In this document: positions 26,820 through 35,978 of the stretch, piece after piece
Layout of the letters: every line of letters begins with the position of its first letter
Position numbering within the stretch: position 1 is the first letter of the stretch
From: Methylobacterium sp. 10
GTDB taxonomy: Bacteria; Pseudomonadota; Alphaproteobacteria; Rhizobiales; Beijerinckiaceae
Length of the DNA: 64,000 bases
NCBI RefSeq assembly: GCF_000519085.1
Contig: NZ_KI912577.1
Location: 4,086,035-4,150,034 of the forward strand
Reading direction: 5' to 3'
Position numbers and translations under genes: made by a program
Notes under the pieces: model-generated
The model's input: the letters and a program-made list of their open reading frames with translations, nothing else
Databases searched by the model: none
What the model was told of the DNA's origin: nothing

Positions 26820-28376
26820 TCAGCTTGGCCTCACCAGGCTCGGCGCCTTGCGGTAGCCGGTGGCCGCCTCGAAGGCGTAGGCGTAGCCCAGGAGCTCGGC
26901 CTCGCTCCACATCCGGCCCACGAAGATCAGGTTGAACGGCGAGCCGCTCGCATAGGCTCCGGCCGGCAGCGTCACGCCCGGAAGGCCGGCGATGTTGATC
27001 TCGCAGACCGTGGTCTCGTTGATGGCGAGGCCGCCATGCAGGGGCGGCAGTTCATCGCGCATCTGCGGGAAGACCAGCCCGTCGAGCCCGTTCTCGTCCA
27101 TGACCCGGTTGAAGATGTCGAGGTAAGCCTCTCTGAGGGCGAGGAAGTCCGACAGGTCGGGCGGTCGCGTCGGGTCGGCCAGGATCGCCTCGAAGGCCGG
27201 ATACTGGTGCAGGTAGCGCAGCACGCCCTCGGGGCCGAACGCATCCTCGTCGGCGGTCGCCTCGGCGAAGGCCGCGACGCTCCGGAGCGCCGCGCTCGAT
27301 CCGAGCCGCTGCAGGTAGAGATGCAGGTCGTAGGGAACGGATTCCATGCCGCGGGCATCGAAATAGTTCAGGCCGTCGGTGGGCTCGGCGAGTGCTGCGA
27401 AGCCCGTGCCGGCGAAGGGATCGGCGACGAGCGTGGCGCCGCAGGCGGTGATCTCGCTTTGTGCCCGCCCATAGAGCTCCGTCGCCTCCGGCGAGAGCGG
27501 CAGGTCGCGCCAGCCGGGTCCGAACAGGCCGAGGCGCTTGCCCTGGAGCCCGTTCCTATCGAGCTTCGAGGTGTAGCCGCCCTTGGGCCGCTTGCCGATG
27601 CCCGCCACGGTCTTCGGATCGGCGGCGGTGTAGCCGGCCAGCACGTCGAGAGTCAGGGCCGCGTCGCGCACACAGCGGGCGATGGGTCCGACCACGTCGC
27701 GGGTACTGCCGGCCAGGGGCACGACGCCGGCATTGGGGACGAGGGCGAAGGTCGGCTTGATGCCGACGAGCCCCTGCGCCGAGGCCGGGTTCTGGATCGA
27801 GCCACCGGTCTCCTCGGCAAGGCCGAGCACCGCGAGGCTGGCGCCCACCGCCGTGGCCGTTCCGGCGCTGCTGCCGCCGGGCAGGCAATCGGGCGCCGCC
27901 GAATTCAGGGTCGGTCCGGCCCAGCTGTCGTTGGCGTGGCTGCCGGTGGCGCTGAGGACGGGGACGTTGGTCTTGCCGAGCATGACGCAGCCGGCCGCCC
28001 GCATCCGCGCCACGACGGGCGAGTCGGTCTCGGGGATCAGGTCGACGCCGCCGGCCTTGGCGCTGAGGAAGCGCCAGCCCGCGGTGGTCGGCAGACCGGC
28101 CATGTCCATCGGGTCCTTGATGACCACGGGGACACCGGCCAGCGGTCCCAGCGCCTCGCCGGCGCCGCGACGCGCGTCGATGGCGCGGGCATCGTCCAGC
28201 GCCTGCGGGTTCATCACGATGATGGCGTTGTAATGCGGGTTGTAGGCGGCGATCCGGTCGAGGAAGGCCAGGGTCAGCGCCTCCGAGGTGACGCCGCTGG
28301 CGAAGGCGTCGGCCACGTCGGCCAGGGTCATCTCGACGATGTCGAGGTCGGGGATGGGGGTCGGGGCGGCGGCCAT
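26820..28376 (-). CDS. Amidase (amidase-signature family)
   Basis: A 518-residue amidase with the Ser-cisSer-Lys triad in place: Lys in VVIKDPMDMAG, cis-Ser in GGSSAGTATAV, and the nucleophile in ETGGSIQNPAS. Cytoplasmic, no signal peptide. It is the last gene of a leftward operon encoding an ABC importer of the amide/urea type, so its probable task is to split the imported short-chain amide into acid plus ammonia. AAGGAG lies 10 bases before the ATG. It could also be a GatA-like or aryl-amide enzyme, but there are no gatB or gatC genes here. Confidence 0.9.
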   Translation of the reverse strand: MAAAPTPIPDLDIVEMTLADVADAFASGVTSEALTLAFLDRIAAYNPHYNAIIVMNPQALDDARAIDARRGAGEALGPLAGVPVVIKDPMDMAGLPTTAGWRFLSAKAGGVDLIPETDSPVVARMRAAGCVMLGKTNVPVLSATGSHANDSWAGPTLNSAAPDCLPGGSSAGTATAVGASLAVLGLAEETGGSIQNPASAQGLVGIKPTFALVPNAGVVPLAGSTRDVVGPIARCVRDAALTLDVLAGYTAADPKTVAGIGKRPKGGYTSKLDRNGLQGKRLGLFGPGWRDLPLSPEATELYGRAQSEITACGATLVADPFAGTGFAALAEPTDGLNYFDARGMESVPYDLHLYLQRLGSSAALRSVAAFAEATADEDAFGPEGVLRYLHQYPAFEAILADPTRPPDLSDFLALREAYLDIFNRVMDENGLDGLVFPQMRDELPPLHGGLAINETTVCEINIAGLPGVTLPAGAYASGSPFNLIFVGRMWSEAELLGYAYAFEAATGYRKAPSLVRPS

Positions 28377-28438
28377 CGCGGGACGTCTCCTTGGTGGGAA
28401 GGGAAAATGGCGTGTGGGACGGGATGGGGCCGGCGGCC

Positions 28439-29221
28439 TCATTCCATGCCGACGAATTCCTCGATCATCGCCCGGTCGCGGGCGATCTCGGGCGGGATCT
28501 CGCGGGTGACGACGCCCTTCTGCAGGATCAGTACCCGCTCCGAGAGACCGGCGATGAAGGTGAGGTTCTGCTCCACGAGGAGGATCGTCAGGCCGCGCGC
28601 CCGGCCGATGGCCTGCAGCGTCTCGATGATCTCCTCGATGATCGAGGGCTGGATCCCCTCCGTCGGCTCGTCGAGGAGGAGGATGCGGGGATTGCCGCAG
28701 AGACAGCGGGCCAGCGCCAGCAATTGCTGCTCGCCCCCCGAGAGCGCCCCGCCCGGCCGGTCGAGATAGGCCTTCAACCGGGGGAAGACACTGAGGCTAT
28801 CCGCGATGGTCTCGTCCTCGTCCCTGTCGGAGAGGAGGCAGCCCATGCGCAGGTTCTCGCGCACGCTCAAGGTCGCGAAGATCTCCCGTCCCTGGGGCAC
28901 GAAACCCATGCCGAGCCGCGCCCGCGCCGTGGGCGAGCGCCGGGCGATGTCCTCGTCCCCGAGGCGGATGCGGCCGGCGGTGACGGGCAGGTAGCCCATC
29001 AGGGTCCGCAGCAGGGTCGTCTTGCCCATGCCGTTATGGCCGAGGATGCCCACGAACTCGCCCTCCCCCACGGTGAGCGAGACGCCGCCGAGGATCGGGA
29101 TGCGGCCGTAGCCGGAATGCAGCCCCTCGACGGCGAGGAGCGTGGGCCGTGCCGCCGTCGCCACGGCGTTCGGGCAGGTGGAGAGCGGGATGGGGTCTAT
29201 CGCAATCATCGGGCGGCTCAT
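28439..29221 (-). CDS. ABC transporter ATPase (LivF/UrtE type)
   Basis: A 260-residue branched-chain-amino-acid/urea-type ATPase: Walker A GHNGMGKTT, signature LSGGEQQ, Walker B ILLLDEPTEGIQP. The GIQPSIIEEI stretch is typical of UrtE/LivF. The ~25 residues before the core domain have no match. ATG overlaps the stop of the other ATPase (ATGA). Partner of the preceding ATPase in a five-gene importer. Confidence 0.93.
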   Translation of the reverse strand: MSRPMIAIDPIPLSTCPNAVATAARPTLLAVEGLHSGYGRIPILGGVSLTVGEGEFVGILGHNGMGKTTLLRTLMGYLPVTAGRIRLGDEDIARRSPTARARLGMGFVPQGREIFATLSVRENLRMGCLLSDRDEDETIADSLSVFPRLKAYLDRPGGALSGGEQQLLALARCLCGNPRILLLDEPTEGIQPSIIEEIIETLQAIGRARGLTILLVEQNLTFIAGLSERVLILQKGVVTREIPPEIARDRAMIEEFVGME

Positions 29222-29997
29222 GCGGCCTGCTTGCCGAGATAGACGTCGCGGACGCGCTGGTCGGCCAGCACGCGCTCCACGCTGTCCTCCATCAGGATGC
29301 GGCCCTGGTTGAAGACGGTGACTTTCCTGGCGATCATCCGGATGAAGGGCATGTCGTGCTCCACCACGATGAGGGCATGGGTGCGGTTGATCTCGCGGAT
29401 GAGCTCGGCGGTGCGGTGGACCTCTTCATGGGTCATGCCGGCGGCGGGCTCGTCGAGAAGGATGAGTTCCGGTTCCTGGGCGAGGACGGTGGCGATCTCG
29501 ACCCATTGGCGCTGGCCGTGGGCGAGCTGGCCGACATTGCGCTCGGCGATGGTCGTGAGCTGGAGCCGGGTCAGGGTCTCGTCGACGATGGAACGCGTCC
29601 GGGCGATGGACTTGCGCCGCCCGGCCGCCACGAACACGTTCTCGCGCACCGACAGGCCGTTGAAGACGTTGGGCACCTGGGTCTTGATGCCGACCCCGAG
29701 CCTCGCGATCCGGTGCGGCTCCGCCCCGGTGATGTCCGTGTCGCGGAAGCGGATAACGCCTTCGGTGGGGGTCAACTGCCCGGTGAGCATCTTGAAGAAG
29801 GTGCTCTTGCCCGCGCCGTTGGGGCCGATGAGGCAGCGCAGCTCCACCTCGCCGAGGGTGAAGTCGACATTGCCCACCGCCGTCACCCCGCCGAAGCGCA
29901 TGGTGACGCCCTTGGCCTCGACGAGGGGGCGAAGCGGAGCCTTCGCGGTGGCTGCCGGATGCGTCGCGGTCATCGTCGCGGTCATCGTCGCGGTCAT
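29218..29997 (-). CDS. ABC transporter ATPase (LivG/UrtD type)
   Basis: A 259-residue ATPase with Walker A GPNGAGKST, Walker B LILLDEPAAGMT and the UrtD/LivG-like ending DVYLGK. The start is embedded in three 12-base direct repeats that each encode Met-Thr-Ala-Thr, giving three in-frame ATGs (29997, 29985, 29973). GGAGGT lies 7 bases before the first, which I take as start. This ATG also overlaps the permease stop (ATGA). The signature motif reads LAHGQRQ instead of LSGGQ, which is normal in UrtD-like proteins. Confidence 0.92.
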   Translation of the reverse strand: MTATMTATMTATHPAATAKAPLRPLVEAKGVTMRFGGVTAVGNVDFTLGEVELRCLIGPNGAGKSTFFKMLTGQLTPTEGVIRFRDTDITGAEPHRIARLGVGIKTQVPNVFNGLSVRENVFVAAGRRKSIARTRSIVDETLTRLQLTTIAERNVGQLAHGQRQWVEIATVLAQEPELILLDEPAAGMTHEEVHRTAELIREINRTHALIVVEHDMPFIRMIARKVTVFNQGRILMEDSVERVLADQRVRDVYLGKQAA

Positions 29998-31064
29998 GGG
30001 CGGACCTCCGCGGGCCGTGCGTCCCGGACGGGATCGGACACCCCGTCCCGGGCCGGGCGTGCTTTCGCCACGAAGTCGGGGATCCGCATCAGCAGGGTCC
30101 TCACGACGGGCAGGAGCCCCTGCGGGATCAGCAGGACGAAGGCGACCAGCACGATGCCGAGGCCGAGATTGGAATCGACGACGTTCTGCGAGCCGGCCTC
30201 GATGATGAGCCACTGGATCAGCACCGCGCCGAGCATCGGGCCGACGAGGGTGCCGAGGCCGCCGACGAGCACGAAGATGATCACCTGCGCCGACATCGAC
30301 AGGCCGAACACGGTGGGGCTGATGAAGCCGCCCCAATTGGCGTAGAGGCAGCCCGCGAGGCCGGCGACGGCGCCCGAGATCATGAAGGCGAGGAGCTTGT
30401 AGAGGCGCGGGTCGTAGCCGATCAGCTGGGCCCTGGTCTCGTTCTCGCGGATCGCCACCACGACGCGGCCGAAGCGGCTGGCCAGCACCCAGCGCAAGGT
30501 GGCGTAGACCAGGATCAGCGCTCCCATGGCGGCGTACCAGATGCCGTCATTGTCCAGCGGGTTGCCCGCATCCCCGAGCTTGTTCAGCGCCGGGATCGCC
30601 GGGATGCCGTTGAAGCCGCCGAGTTCCGCCTCGCCGATCCGGTACTGGCTGCCGGAGGTGGTGTTCACGAGCTGGAACAGGATCACCGAAACGGTCAGCG
30701 TGATGACGCCGATATAGGCGTCCGAGATCCGGCCGTAGAACATGAAATAGCCGAGCAGCCCCGCGAACAGGGTCGGCACCAGGATGGCGATGAGGATCGG
30801 CAGCGTGCTGTCGCCCATGTTGATGACGGAGACGGCGTAGGCGTAGCCGCCGAGCCCGAGGAAGGCGGCCTGCCCGAAGGACATCACCCCGCCATAGCCC
30901 CAGATGAAGCCCTGGCTCAGGGCGAACATGGCCAGAGCCGCAAAGCCCGTGGCCTGGACGAGGCCGAACGTGTCGAGGGCGTGCGGCGCCCCGAACAGGA
31001 TGGTGAGCATGACGCCGAGCGTGACGAGGAACCCCATGGCGGAGCGACGGGCGACGGGGTTCAT
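29994..31064 (-). CDS. ABC transporter permease (LivM/UrtC type)
   Basis: A 356-residue inner-membrane permease with about nine hydrophobic helices. Typical features: GYGGVMSFGQAAFLGLGGYAYAV near residues 55-77 and the docking loop around RFGRVVVAIRENETRAQLIGYD. Pairs with the LivH/UrtB-type permease encoded just before it (ATGA overlap at 31061-31064). Confidence 0.93.
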   Translation of the reverse strand: MNPVARRSAMGFLVTLGVMLTILFGAPHALDTFGLVQATGFAALAMFALSQGFIWGYGGVMSFGQAAFLGLGGYAYAVSVINMGDSTLPILIAILVPTLFAGLLGYFMFYGRISDAYIGVITLTVSVILFQLVNTTSGSQYRIGEAELGGFNGIPAIPALNKLGDAGNPLDNDGIWYAAMGALILVYATLRWVLASRFGRVVVAIRENETRAQLIGYDPRLYKLLAFMISGAVAGLAGCLYANWGGFISPTVFGLSMSAQVIIFVLVGGLGTLVGPMLGAVLIQWLIIEAGSQNVVDSNLGLGIVLVAFVLLIPQGLLPVVRTLLMRIPDFVAKARPARDGVSDPVRDARPAEVRP

Positions 31065-31927
31065 AGGCTGCGCCTCAGGTAGCGGCCGGTGATGCCCTGC
31101 GGCAGCACGCGGATCAGCAGGATGGCTGCGACGAGGAGGGCGACGTCGCCGATCACGGGCGTGGTCCTGAACGAGACCAGTTCGTTGATGACGCCGAACA
31201 CCGACGAGGCGAGGCCGGTCCCGGTGACGATGGCCGGCCCGCCGCCGAGCACGGTGATGAAGGCGCGGGAGATGTAGGCCGCGCCCATGGAGGGGGAGAC
31301 GCCGGAGATCGGGGCGAGCACGCCGCCGGCGAGGCCGGCCAGAGCCGCGCCGAGACCGAAGGTCGCCATGTAGATGCGGTCGGGCGAGACGCCCATGGCG
31401 GCGGCCATGCGCGGGTTCTGCATGGTGGCGCGCAGGATCAGCCCGAACTTCGTCATGCGCAGCAGGAGGAACATGCCCGTGAGCGCGGCGAGAGCCGTGG
31501 CGACGATGACGAGGCTGTAGAGACTGGCGCCGTAGCGGCCGATCTCGAAGCTCCCGACCGGGGTCGAGACCCCGCGCACGACGTTGCCGTAGAGCGTGGT
31601 GATGAGGCCGATCAGCCCGAGGCTGATGCCCCAGGTCGCCAGCATCGTGTCCATCATCCGCCCGTAGAGGAAGCGGATGACGGTGCGTTCGAGGATCAGC
31701 CCCACCGCCCCCACCACCAGGGGCGGCAGGACGAGCATGGCGACCCAGATGTTCACCCCGGCGCCGTTCGCCATCACGGCGGTGTAGGCGCCGAGCATCA
31801 TGAACTCGCCGTGCGCCAGGTTGATGATGCGCATCATGCCGTAGATCACCCCCAGACCGAGGGTGATCAGCACCAGGGTGGCGATACCGGTGAGGACGTT
31901 GAAGGTCAGGAGCCCCGCGAGATCCAT
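31061..31927 (-). CDS. ABC transporter permease (LivH/UrtB type)
   Basis: A 288-residue inner-membrane permease. NLAHGEFMMLGAYTAVM marks the family, and the loop FGLILRATMQNPRMAAAMG is the ATPase contact. The ATG at 31927 lies 11 bases after the stop of the binding protein, and no signal peptide is expected. The frame remains open far upstream, but that is the shadow of the binding-protein gene. Confidence 0.92.
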   Translation of the reverse strand: MDLAGLLTFNVLTGIATLVLITLGLGVIYGMMRIINLAHGEFMMLGAYTAVMANGAGVNIWVAMLVLPPLVVGAVGLILERTVIRFLYGRMMDTMLATWGISLGLIGLITTLYGNVVRGVSTPVGSFEIGRYGASLYSLVIVATALAALTGMFLLLRMTKFGLILRATMQNPRMAAAMGVSPDRIYMATFGLGAALAGLAGGVLAPISGVSPSMGAAYISRAFITVLGGGPAIVTGTGLASSVFGVINELVSFRTTPVIGDVALLVAAILLIRVLPQGITGRYLRRSL

Positions 31928-31938
31928 GGAGAGGCGCC

Positions 31939-33189
31939 TCAGCCCTTCAGGTCGGGCGTGAACTGCTTGTTCATGCGCGGGTTCTTGACGAGGTCGCAGG
32001 CGCCGCCGGTATCGGCCGGGAACGAATCCGGGAAGGTCGCCAGCTGCTCCCATTTCCGGTCCTTGGGCCGGGCGAGGTAGGTGTTGCGGATGGTGTGGTG
32101 GGTGCCCGGATCCATCGTCACCTTGCCCGTTGGCGAGTCGATGCTGATACCGCTCTCCAGCGCCGCGATGACGGCGTCGCGCTCGATCGAGCCGGCCTTC
32201 TTCACCGCCTCCGCCCAGAACATGATGCCCTCGTAGGTGGCGGTGTCGAGCTCGCTGAGATCGGTGACGTCGGCGCCGAACTTGGCCTGCATGCCGGCGA
32301 CGAAGGCCTTGCTCGCGGGGGTGTCGAGGTCGTTGTACCAGCCGTAGCAGGTGAGGATGCCGTTGGTGGTGGAGGTGTCCATGGTGGTCAGCTCGTCGCC
32401 GAGGCCGAACACCGTGGCACCCATGGGGATCTTCCCCTTCATGCCGGCGGCGTCCCACTGCCGGTAGAAGCCCGAATGGTTGGCGCCGACGAGGGCCGAG
32501 AGGACGATCTCGGGCTGGGCCTGCTGGATGCGGCTGATGGCGGAGGAGAAGTTCGTGACGTCGAGGGGGAAGAAGTCGGTGCCGGCCACGGAGCCGCCGC
32601 CATCCTTCATGAACTTCGTCATCCAGCTCGCGGTGATGTGGCCGTAATTGTAGTCCGCGGCGACGATGTAGGCTTTCTTGCCCCAGTTCTTGAGGGCGTA
32701 GTCGACGATGTGGTTGACGGTCTGGGCCGGGGTCGAGCCGGTGCAGAAGACGTTGCGGTCGCAGACGCCGCCCTCGTACTGGGTGTTGTAGAAGTAGAGG
32801 GTCTTGGAGCGGCCGAAGATGGGCCGGATCGCCTCGCGGGAGGCCGAGGTGATGCCGCCCTGGATGACGTCGACCTTGTCCTTCAGGGCGAGGGTCTGGG
32901 CGTATTGCGTGTAGAGCTGCATGTTGGACTGGGTGTCGTAGGCGATCAGCTTGATCGGCCGTCCGAGCAATCCGCCGGCCTTGTTGAGCAGTTCCACCGT
33001 GTATTCGGTGGTCTCGATCATCCGCTTGCCTTCGAGGCCCAGCGCCCCCGTCCCGTCGAGGAGGCTGCCGAGCTTGATCGGCTCCGCCGCCAATCCGCTC
33101 CGGGCGAAGAACGGCATCGCCACCGCGCCGCCCGCCCCTGCCAAACCGAGCTTGAGCGCATGGCGACGGTTCATCGTGCCCTTGGTCAT
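31939..33189 (-). CDS. Amide/urea-type ABC substrate-binding protein
   Basis: A 416-residue periplasmic binding protein of the AmiC/FmdD/UrtA group. A Tat-type signal is seen: MNRRHALKLGLAGAGG, with the RR pair and RSGLAAEP cleavage region. YEGGVCDRNVFCTG matches the motif area around the amide-binding Cys in AmiC-like proteins, and STPAQTVNHIVDYALKNWG follows. The ligand is therefore more likely a short aliphatic amide or urea than a branched-chain amino acid. I start at 33189 (GGAG 8 bases upstream). First gene of the importer-amidase operon. Confidence 0.87.
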   Translation of the reverse strand: MTKGTMNRRHALKLGLAGAGGAVAMPFFARSGLAAEPIKLGSLLDGTGALGLEGKRMIETTEYTVELLNKAGGLLGRPIKLIAYDTQSNMQLYTQYAQTLALKDKVDVIQGGITSASREAIRPIFGRSKTLYFYNTQYEGGVCDRNVFCTGSTPAQTVNHIVDYALKNWGKKAYIVAADYNYGHITASWMTKFMKDGGGSVAGTDFFPLDVTNFSSAISRIQQAQPEIVLSALVGANHSGFYRQWDAAGMKGKIPMGATVFGLGDELTTMDTSTTNGILTCYGWYNDLDTPASKAFVAGMQAKFGADVTDLSELDTATYEGIMFWAEAVKKAGSIERDAVIAALESGISIDSPTGKVTMDPGTHHTIRNTYLARPKDRKWEQLATFPDSFPADTGGACDLVKNPRMNKQFTPDLKG

Positions 33190-33417
33190 CAACATCACTC
33201 CGCTTCGTGCCGTCTGCACGGACGATCGCCGCCGGCCGCGCGGGAGTGACGTAACAAGATCGATGCCAACAAAACTCACATTACGGGCAAGGTCGGGCGA
33301 GCGCGCCGGATGCCTCCTCCATAGGCAGGCCGAGGGCCGTTTCGCCTCGCCTCAAGGCACGAAAGCCACAGATCACGCACGTCCCGCATCGGCGCGGAGA
33401 GCGTCCCGCTTGGCCGG

Positions 33418-35103
33418 TCAGGCGGCGCGCACGGTGGCGAGGAAACGGGCCACCTCCGCGCTGAGATGCTCGGATTGCCGCGACAGCGCGGAGGCCGAGG
33501 CGAGGACCTCGCTCGCGGCGGCGCCCGTCTCCTCGGCCGCGTTCGCGACACTGGCGACGTTGGCAGTGACCTGTCCCGTCCCCAGGGCGGCCTGGGACAC
33601 GTTGCGGACGATCTCCTGGGTCGCCGCGCCCTGCTGCTCCACGGCGGCGGCGATGGAGGTGGCGACGGTACTGATCTCGCCGATCCGCGAGGTGATGGTT
33701 CCGATCGCCGAGACCGCCTGTCCGGTCGAGGCCTGGATCCGGCCGATCTGGTCGCCGATCTCCTGGGTCGCGCGCGTGGTCTGGCTGGCGAGCTGTTTCA
33801 CCTCGGCGGCGACCACGGCGAAGCCCCGGCCCGCTTCACCGGCCCGCGCCGCCTCGATGGTGGCGTTCAGCGCCAGGAGGTTGGTCTGCCCGGCGATGTC
33901 CGAAATGATCGAGACAACGTCGCCGATCCGGCCCGCCGCCCTGCTGAGTTCCTCGACGAGGGTGGCGGTCCGTGCCGCCTCGTTCACCGCGAGGGTGGCG
34001 AGATCGGCCGATCCGTCGACCTGACGTCCGATTTCCTGGACCGAGGAGCCGAGCTGTTCGGCGGCCGCCGCCACGGTGTTGACGTTGGAGGCCGCCTCTT
34101 CCGCCGCCGCCGCCACATTCAGGGATTGCGAGGCGGTGTGCGTGGCCGTCGCCGTCATGGAACGCGCGGTGCCCTGGAGTTGGCTCGCCGCCGCCGCCAC
34201 GGTGCCGATGATGCCGCCCACGGCCTGCTCGAAATCCACCGCCATCGTGTGCATGGCGGCCTGCCGCTGGGCTTCGGCACCGGCGCGCGCGAGCACGGTC
34301 TCTTTCTCCAATGCGCGCATCTCGACGAGGCGCGTCTTGAACACCTGCACCGCATCCGCGATCGTGCCGATCTCGGTCCCCTCCCCCTGGCGCGGGATCG
34401 CCACGGACAGGTCGCCGGAGGCCAGCGCCTGCATCGGCCGCACCACCGAGGCGATGCCTCCGGTGACGCCTCGGATGATCCAGAACGCGAGCAGGGCCGA
34501 CAGGACGAGGCCGCCGAGGCCCGCTCCGAGGACGAGGGTCTCGGTGCGGTCGAAGGCCTGCCGGCTCGCGAGCCGGGACGTCTCCGCCACCTCGTTGTTG
34601 ATGGCCACGAGCCGGTCCGCCAGCGAGCTACACAGGCGCTGGAGTTCGGTTGACTTCCCCTGCAGCCGCTCGAGCCCATCCTCGTTCATCCCGCTGCGCG
34701 AGAGATCGAGGATCGCCTTGTTCTCCTTCTGGTAATCGAGCCAGGTCGTGTTGAGCGTGCCGTAGACGGACTTCTCGCTCGGGGAGGTGGCGAGGCTCGC
34801 ATACTCGGCCAGCATGCGCGTGACCTTGCCCTGACGGTCGATGATCTCGGCATCGTAGCGCTTCTTCGAATCCGGATCGATCGCGCCGAGATGGCGATAG
34901 ATGCTGATCGCGTAGCGCCCGATCCAGCCGGAGATCTCACCGGCCTTGGCGACGCTCGGCAGAGCGTCCGATTGCACCGTCACCAGATGTCCGTTGATCG
35001 TTCGGGTGGCGGTCAACGCCACGGCCCCCATGCTCGCGAGAAGCAGCGTCGTGATCGAAAAGGCGCCGATGAGGCGCGCTCGCAGGGAAAGGCGGCTCAG
35101 CAT
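33418..35103 (-). CDS. Methyl-accepting chemotaxis protein
   Basis: A 561-residue transmembrane chemoreceptor. Two membrane segments (~10-32 and ~190-212) frame a ~155-residue periplasmic four-helix-type sensor. A HAMP domain follows (~212-262). The signalling domain has the conserved hairpin tip (DIAGQTNLLALNATIEAARAGE). Ends in FLATVRAA without a CheR-docking pentapeptide. Ligand unknown. Lies upstream of no chemotaxis operon here. Confidence 0.95.
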   Translation of the reverse strand: MLSRLSLRARLIGAFSITTLLLASMGAVALTATRTINGHLVTVQSDALPSVAKAGEISGWIGRYAISIYRHLGAIDPDSKKRYDAEIIDRQGKVTRMLAEYASLATSPSEKSVYGTLNTTWLDYQKENKAILDLSRSGMNEDGLERLQGKSTELQRLCSSLADRLVAINNEVAETSRLASRQAFDRTETLVLGAGLGGLVLSALLAFWIIRGVTGGIASVVRPMQALASGDLSVAIPRQGEGTEIGTIADAVQVFKTRLVEMRALEKETVLARAGAEAQRQAAMHTMAVDFEQAVGGIIGTVAAAASQLQGTARSMTATATHTASQSLNVAAAAEEAASNVNTVAAAAEQLGSSVQEIGRQVDGSADLATLAVNEAARTATLVEELSRAAGRIGDVVSIISDIAGQTNLLALNATIEAARAGEAGRGFAVVAAEVKQLASQTTRATQEIGDQIGRIQASTGQAVSAIGTITSRIGEISTVATSIAAAVEQQGAATQEIVRNVSQAALGTGQVTANVASVANAAEETGAAASEVLASASALSRQSEHLSAEVARFLATVRAA

Positions 35104-35352
35104 GAAAAGCGTTCCGATGACGGGAGGTCATCCCTTGATGGTATCCGCCTCCAATATACGCAAAAAACCTAAATAATTCCTAAAACCATGAGGCGACCTG
35201 TTGCGAACTTTATCTCCAAGAACTGGCGCGAATGCTCACTGGTTATGCAGTTTTATTATAATCGATCATCAATTTTCTGGAGGTAGTCATGCGCTGATGC
35301 GCTTTCGATATGAGCGATATGTGCCGCTGGCCAAATCGCGGGGGAATTCGTC
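35104..35352. other. AT-richer intergenic region
   Basis: 249 bases between the MCP start and the end of the DUF2934 gene. It contains gcagttttattataatc and, at 35278-35299, a strong ribosome site (tggagg) before ATG CGC TGA, a two-codon reading frame whose TGA overlaps another ATG. No confident gene. Confidence 0.35.
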
Positions 35353-35628
35353 TTACGGCCCGCTCGAGCCTCGCGAAAGCGGGAGGGTGTCGCCGGATTC
35401 CGTCGCCTCGGCCTTCGCCGCACGGTCCCGCTCGGCCCGCAACTCCTTCTCGGCCATGAGCCAGAACTCGATCTCGAACCCCATCGGCTGGTGATTGCGC
35501 TCCCAGAGTTCATAGGCGCGCCGACGGATCTGGTCGAATGTGGGTGCGGCGGCACGGCCCGCGGCATGTCGTTTGTTACGAGCCGCACTATCCGCGGATC
35601 CTGCCTCGTCCGAATCCTGTTTCAGCAT
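35353..35628 (-). CDS. DUF2934 domain-containing protein
   Basis: 91 residues from the ATG at 35628. The C-terminal ~40 residues carry the DUF2934 pattern: IRRRAYELWER, then GFEIEFWLMAEKELRAE. An Ala/Ser-rich, charged N-terminus precedes it. DUF2934 proteins are small, of unknown function and widespread in alphaproteobacteria. Several upstream ATGs are possible. Confidence 0.8.
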   Translation of the reverse strand: MLKQDSDEAGSADSAARNKRHAAGRAAAPTFDQIRRRAYELWERNHQPMGFEIEFWLMAEKELRAERDRAAKAEATESGDTLPLSRGSSGP

Positions 35629-35978
35629 CGCCCGCCGGCCTCGTTTCGCGTTTGTCGCGTATCGTGTGGATGGGGCCATGGCATGGTCCCGGCGGCGGGA
35701 CATTCACACATGGCAAGAGCAAGCCGATTTTGGGCCATTCCCTGCGACGGCTCCCGAAGCGCCCTGCGACGACTCCCGAAGCGACAACGATCCACCTCGA
35801 ACCAGGGCGCCTACGCGCCGTTGTCGCACATGCAAAAGTCGGGCGCGCGCTCCCAGCGCTTCCTCCACCGGGTCGGGTCGCTCGACGAGAACAGGCTTTC
35901 GCAGGCGAAACCCCTTGGGGTTTTCCTGCCGCGGTGCGAGATGCGATGGATGGCTCGGCCGATGAAACAGAGGGGTCC

